This document shows positions 60,125 to 64,000 of a stretch of DNA of 64,000 bases, in pieces. The stretch is from assembly GCF_004116625.1 (NCBI RefSeq), contig NZ_NXIE01000002.1, positions 248,001 through 312,000 on the forward strand. Reading direction: 5' to 3'. The first letter of the stretch is position 1; each line of letters starts with the position of its first letter. Source of the stretch: Halarcobacter mediterraneus. Its GTDB lineage: Bacteria > Campylobacterota > Campylobacteria > Campylobacterales > Arcobacteraceae. The position numbers and the translations under genes are program-made. The notes beneath the pieces were generated by a model that ran no database searches, had not been told where the DNA came from, and saw nothing but the letters and a program-made list of their open reading frames with translations.

Positions 60125-61405
60125 ATGAAATATAAAATCCTTACTGTAACTCTTCCTGTTATTTTACTGATAATTGCTACTTTTTATATAACTATACAGT
60201 TTATTCAACCAGCACCAAAAAAAGAGATTACAATTGCTACAGGCTCAAAAACAGGAAGTTATTATAAAACTGCCCTAATCTACAAAGAGTTATTAGAAAA
60301 AGAAAATGTAAAAGTTAATCTATTAACTTCAGCAGGTTCTATTGAAAATATAAATTTATTAAAAGAAAATAAAGCTGATGTAGCTTTTATTCAAAATGGG
60401 ACTATTTTAGAAAAAAATGTTTCGAATATAAAATCTCTTGCTTCAATTTATTATGAACCTTTATGGGTATTTTATAGAAATGAAGGGTTTAATGTTGATT
60501 ATATAATTCAATTTTTCTCAAAAAAAATAGCTATAGGAAAAGAAGGAAGTGGCACTAAAGATTTAAGTGAAAAAATATTAGCAGATAATGGAATAAACAA
60601 TGAAAATTCACAAATTTTTCATTATGATTTACAAAAAGCAAAAGAAGAACTAGAAAAAGGGAATATAGATACAATGTTTATCGTTTCTTCTCATAAATCA
60701 CAAATAATTGAAGATCTTTTAGCTAATCCATATATAAATATTTTGAGTTTTAAAAGAGCAAAAGCTTATAGCAGGAAATATCCTTTTTTAGAAGCTTTAA
60801 CTTTATATGAAGGTACATTAGATTTATTTAAAAACCTTCCAGATGAAAATATAAGTTTACTTTCTACTACTGCAAATCTTGTGGTAAAAGAAGATTTTTC
60901 AGAAGAGTTAATAAGACTTCTTCTAAAAAAACTAAAAGAAGTTCATAATAAAAAAGAACTTTTTTCAAAAGCAGAACAATTTCCAAATGACTTAAATATG
61001 CAACTTGAAATGCATGAAGAAGCAAGTAGGTATTTTAAATATGGAGACACTTGGTTAGAAAAAATCTTTCCATATTGGATTGCCTCAAATATAGATAGAT
61101 TAAAGCTTTTAATCATTCCTTTACTTACTTTACTTTTCCCTTTATTTAAAGGAGTTTTCCCTCTATATAATTGGACTATGAGATCTAAAATTTATAGATG
61201 GTATGAACAAGTAAAAGAGCTTGATAATAAATTAGACAGCTTAGATATAGAAAGTTTAAAAAAAGAATTAGCAAAACTTGAAAAACTAAAAATTGAAATA
61301 AAAGAAGAGACAAAAGTTCCTTTATCCTATATGGGAGAATATTATAATTTACAATTACATATTGATTTAATTGAAAACAAAATTGAAAGAAAACTAAATA
61401 ATTGA
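60125..61405 (+). CDS. TAXI-family TRAP solute-binding protein with C-terminal membrane anchor
   Basis: This 426-residue protein has an N-terminal signal or anchor helix (about 7-27) and a TAXI-type binding domain (TIATGSKTGSYYKTALIYKE near 37-56, IGKEGSGTKDLSEKIL near 142-157). A second transmembrane helix follows near 325-345 (LLIIPLLTLLFPLFKGVFPL), then a cytoplasmic coiled tail. TAXI proteins normally deliver substrates such as glutamate to a fused TRAP permease. No permease gene lies nearby, and the extra helix with coiled tail suggests that this one is membrane-tethered. The substrate is unknown. Confidence 0.8.
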   Translation: MKYKILTVTLPVILLIIATFYITIQFIQPAPKKEITIATGSKTGSYYKTALIYKELLEKENVKVNLLTSAGSIENINLLKENKADVAFIQNGTILEKNVSNIKSLASIYYEPLWVFYRNEGFNVDYIIQFFSKKIAIGKEGSGTKDLSEKILADNGINNENSQIFHYDLQKAKEELEKGNIDTMFIVSSHKSQIIEDLLANPYINILSFKRAKAYSRKYPFLEALTLYEGTLDLFKNLPDENISLLSTTANLVVKEDFSEELIRLLLKKLKEVHNKKELFSKAEQFPNDLNMQLEMHEEASRYFKYGDTWLEKIFPYWIASNIDRLKLLIIPLLTLLFPLFKGVFPLYNWTMRSKIYRWYEQVKELDNKLDSLDIESLKKELAKLEKLKIEIKEETKVPLSYMGEYYNLQLHIDLIENKIERKLNN

Positions 61406-61470
61406 TTTAAAAAGCTATTATATTTACTTTAGATATAATGCGTTTTTAAAAAAATTTAAGGAAGTATAAA

Positions 61471-62433
61471 TTGAGAATATTATCTGGAATTCAACCATCA
61501 GGTACCATACACATAGGTAACTACTTTGGTATGATTAAAAAAATGGTAGAGTCACAAAATGATGGTGAACTTTTTGCATTTTTAGCTTCATATCATGCTT
61601 TAACAACTGTTAAGGAAAAAGAGCTTTTAGAAAAGAATATATTTGAAGCTGCTGTAAACTTTTTAGCATTAGGAATGGATCCTGAAAAATCAACTTTTTG
61701 GGTACAACATGATGTAAAAGAGGTACTTGAATTATACTGGATATTATCAAATCATACTTCTATGGGACTTCTTGAAAGAGCTCATTCATATAAAGACAAA
61801 GTAGCAAAAGGTATAAATGCTAATCATGGATTATTTTCATATCCTGTTTTAATGGCTGCTGATATTTTAATTTTTGATTCAAATATTGTTCCTGTTGGAA
61901 AAGACCAAATTCAACATGTTGAGATGACAAGAGACATTGCAAATAGCTTTAACCATCACTACAACACAGATATACTTGTAATGCCAGAAGCAAAAGTAGA
62001 TGAAGTTGTAGCAACAGTTCCAGGAACTGACGGAGCTAAAATGTCTAAATCATATGGAAATACAATTGATATGTTTGGAACAAAAAAAGGTGTTAAGAAA
62101 CAAGTTATGTCAATCGTAACTGATTCAAAAGAGCTTGATGAACCAAAAGAGTGGGAGAACTGCAATATCTACAAACTTTGTGAACTATTTATGAACGATG
62201 AAGAACTAAAAGATTTACAACAAAGATATGCAACTCCTGGTGAAGGTTATGGACATTTTAAATTAACTTTATTAGACAAGATTAATGAGCATTTTGCCCC
62301 ATACCAAGAAAGAAGAGAACACTTAATAAATAATCCAAAAGAAGTAAAAGAGATTTTAGAATTTGGAGCAAGCAAAGCAAGAAAAATTGCAAGTGCTAAA
62401 ATGGAGAAAATTAGATCAATCGTTGGTCTGTAA
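61471..62433 (+). CDS. trpS: Tryptophanyl-tRNA synthetase
   Basis: This 320-residue class I aminoacyl-tRNA synthetase, charging tRNA(Trp), is read from a TTG start with a strong AAGGAAG ribosome site. The HIGH-type motif is QPSGTIHIGNYFG (residues 8-20) and the KMSKS motif is GAKMSKSYGN near 189-198. Also visible are the typical DQIQHVEMTRDIA segment and the length expected for the bacterial enzyme. A TATAAT box lies at 61434-61439. The next gene follows after 9 bp. Confidence 0.97.
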   Translation: MRILSGIQPSGTIHIGNYFGMIKKMVESQNDGELFAFLASYHALTTVKEKELLEKNIFEAAVNFLALGMDPEKSTFWVQHDVKEVLELYWILSNHTSMGLLERAHSYKDKVAKGINANHGLFSYPVLMAADILIFDSNIVPVGKDQIQHVEMTRDIANSFNHHYNTDILVMPEAKVDEVVATVPGTDGAKMSKSYGNTIDMFGTKKGVKKQVMSIVTDSKELDEPKEWENCNIYKLCELFMNDEELKDLQQRYATPGEGYGHFKLTLLDKINEHFAPYQERREHLINNPKEVKEILEFGASKARKIASAKMEKIRSIVGL

Positions 62434-62442
62434 GGAAAAAAT

Positions 62443-63786
62443 ATGATACCTGAAGTATTAGATATAGCAATTAAAGATATAGTTACTATAGATTCAAATA
62501 AAACACTAGAAGAAGCAGTTAAGAAAATGGCAGCTTCAAATCTTAGGACAATTGTTATTGCTAGCTCTTCAGATTATCAAATTCTTACAACTTCACAACT
62601 AATTGATTTTAAACTAGAAAGAGTAGACCACACAACTAAACTTAAAGATTTGGGATTAAAAAAAGTTAAAGTTATAAATAAAAACCTTAACTTAATTAAT
62701 TTATTAAATCAAATAAATTCTACTGAAGAATATATGGTAATTGTAGATGAAAATAATAAACTAGAAGGAATTCTTTCTTATACTGATATAATCAATAATA
62801 TTGACCCTCAAATGCTAATGGAAAGACAAACTCTTGGTAAACTTATTTTAAACTATCAAGCTGTATTTGCATATCAAGATTCGTCTGCACTTCATGCTGT
62901 TAAACTTATAAAAAACAGTGGAAATGATGCTGTTATAATCAAAAATAATGATGAAAAAGCTGTAGGAATTTTTACTTCAAAAGATTTTATAAATCTTATT
63001 CACTTAGATTGTGATTTAACACAAAAGATTTCAAAATTTATGACAAGTCCTATTAAAACCCTAAAAGATCATTCTACAATTGCCGATGCTTTGGCTTTCA
63101 TTAGAAAACAAAAATTCAAAAGAATTATTATCGAAAACGATAAAGGTTATGTAACAGGTATAATTTCTCAAAAAGAGCTTTTAAGAATTGTTTATAATAA
63201 GTGGATAGAACTTATGAAAAAAGAAGGAAATAAAATCTCTAAAACAAATGAAGAACTGATTCAGACACAAACAGAGTTAGAAGAAATAGCCTCAACTGAC
63301 TATTTAACTAAAATATATAATAGACAAAAATTTGAATCATTTTTAGAGTATGAAATAAAAAAACTTGATAGATATGAAAATGGTTTATTTACTATTCTTT
63401 TAGTTGATATTGACCACTTTAAAAAGGTAAATGATTCATATGGACACCTTAAAGGAGACTCTGTATTACAAGACTTTGCCAAGATTTTAAATTTTTGTTC
63501 AAGACAAAGTGATGTTGTAGCTAGGTGGGGTGGAGAAGAATTTATAATACTACTTCCACACACTACCATCGAAGAAGCAATTTTAGTTGCAGAAAAAATC
63601 CGCTCAACAGTTGAAATACATGATTTTAGAGATAAACTTTCTTTAACTTGTTCTGTAGGAATTTCTCAATATCATAAAAATGATACAAAAAGAGAAATTT
63701 TTAATAGGGCAGATAATGCTTTGTATAAAGCAAAAGCCTCAGGAAGAAATAAAATTGAAATAGAAGTTTTAAGCTGTAACGTTTAA
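62443..63786 (+). CDS. CBS-domain diguanylate cyclase (GGDEF)
   Basis: This 447-residue cytoplasmic protein has tandem CBS repeats in the first 250 residues (for example LEEAVKKMAASNLRTIVIAS, HAVKLIKNSGNDAVII, IADALAFIRKQKFKRIIIEN). A short coiled linker (KISKTNEELIQTQTELEEI) leads to a GGDEF domain starting at DYLTKIYNRQKFE. The active-site motif is GGEEF at residues 363-367, so it should synthesise cyclic di-GMP. CBS domains usually bind adenine nucleotides or SAM and would gate the cyclase. No RxxD inhibitory site is obvious just before the motif. The gene probably shares the trpS transcript. Confidence 0.93.
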   Translation: MIPEVLDIAIKDIVTIDSNKTLEEAVKKMAASNLRTIVIASSSDYQILTTSQLIDFKLERVDHTTKLKDLGLKKVKVINKNLNLINLLNQINSTEEYMVIVDENNKLEGILSYTDIINNIDPQMLMERQTLGKLILNYQAVFAYQDSSALHAVKLIKNSGNDAVIIKNNDEKAVGIFTSKDFINLIHLDCDLTQKISKFMTSPIKTLKDHSTIADALAFIRKQKFKRIIIENDKGYVTGIISQKELLRIVYNKWIELMKKEGNKISKTNEELIQTQTELEEIASTDYLTKIYNRQKFESFLEYEIKKLDRYENGLFTILLVDIDHFKKVNDSYGHLKGDSVLQDFAKILNFCSRQSDVVARWGGEEFIILLPHTTIEEAILVAEKIRSTVEIHDFRDKLSLTCSVGISQYHKNDTKREIFNRADNALYKAKASGRNKIEIEVLSCNV

Positions 63787-63789
63787 CTT

Positions 63790-64000
63790 CTATTTCTTAC
63801 AGATATAAATTTGCTTATCAGCTTTTTCATCACTATGAAGATTAAAATCTCTTAATTCTTCAAGCTCAAAGCCAACTTTCTTTAGCATTTTTTTTAGTCT
63901 ATCTTTACTATGATAATATTGGGTTATAAAATCACTTTCTTTTTTAAAATTGTTATCTTCTAACTTAGTAAATAAAGTCAAATCAGTAACTAACTTTTCA
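63790..64000 (-). CDS. C-terminal part of a probable SAM-dependent methyltransferase (partial)
   Basis: The frame is open to the last base of the window, so only the C-terminal 69 residues or so are seen. The ending, RLKKMLKKVGFELEELRDFN followed by a polar stretch and KQIYICKK, resembles the last strands of class I methyltransferases (LLkkaGFe...e.rdf....yyvakK). A TTG at 63981 is internal and not a supported start. The gene is convergent with the GGDEF gene, with only 3 bp between stops. Confidence 0.5.
   Translation of the reverse strand, partial: EKLVTDLTLFTKLEDNNFKKESDFITQYYHSKDRLKKMLKKVGFELEELRDFNLHSDEKADKQIYICKK

Noticed and set aside
1-64000. CRISPR array, tRNA, rRNA or complete insertion sequence
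   Set aside because: No regularly spaced direct repeats, no T-loop-like GTTCRANTC segments in intergenic gaps, and no flanking inverted repeats around the transposase-like gene were seen.

Overview
The window is strongly AT-rich, gene-dense DNA from a Campylobacterota bacterium, most likely of the Arcobacter group. This is inferred from codon bias, the many TTG/GTG starts, histidine-kinase H-boxes of the IAHQWRQPL type, and Fur-like operators built from GATAAT units. No database search was possible, so all family names come from reading the protein sequences.

Layout. (1) 1-3107: the end of a conjugative type IV secretion cassette (Cag12/VirB7-like lipoprotein and TrbM), then a putative DUF2235 (Tle1-like) lipase and a small secreted partner. 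(2) 3113-8708: an RND efflux permease without an adjacent fusion protein, and a 7TM histidine kinase with an OmpR-type regulator. (3) 8854-19319: a HugZ/HutZ-type heme-degrading protein, two siderophore receptors, a transposase-derived regulator with no visible DDE triad, and a complete TonB2-type energy operon (DUF3450, TtpC, ExbB, ExbD, TonB, TPR). (4) 19452-25732: a Fur-boxed operon of a NitT/TauT-type ABC importer, an NnrS membrane protein, a TonB receptor and a CopD-like membrane protein. (5) 25763-30297: a zinc-independent-type ribosomal protein L36 gene, then a FecA-FecR-FecI signalling set. (6) 30489-39604: a heme-type uptake locus with a tetrapyrrole-methylase-like enzyme, two heme-type receptors, a binding protein/FecCD/ATPase importer, a MarR regulator and a REC-only response regulator. 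(7) 39626-60059: four AraC/TonB-receptor pairs, a DUF4198 protein, and a translationally chained operon of two YbtP/YbtQ-like ABC proteins, an FptX-like MFS, a second MFS and MntP. (8) 60125-64000: ordinary chromosome (TAXI binding protein, trpS, CBS-GGDEF protein, partial methyltransferase).

Together this is an iron/heme/metallophore acquisition island. Ten TonB-dependent receptors lie between 9.4 and 53.5 kb, with one visible energising system. No siderophore biosynthesis genes are present, which fits uptake of siderophores made by others. Most receptor genes have Fur-like operators against a TATAAT box.

The observations most worth following are: (a) the tetrapyrrole methylase whose upstream region repeats the operator and flank of the neighbouring heme-type receptor; (b) a second operator shared by the alternative L36 gene and the other heme-type receptor; (c) the domesticated IS1595/ISXO2-like protein beside the siderophore receptors; (d) a 25-nt motif upstream of the RND pump, the receptor operon and fecI; (e) the NnrS/ABC/receptor operon; and (f) a CxCxxCxC motif in one of the four AraC paralogues.
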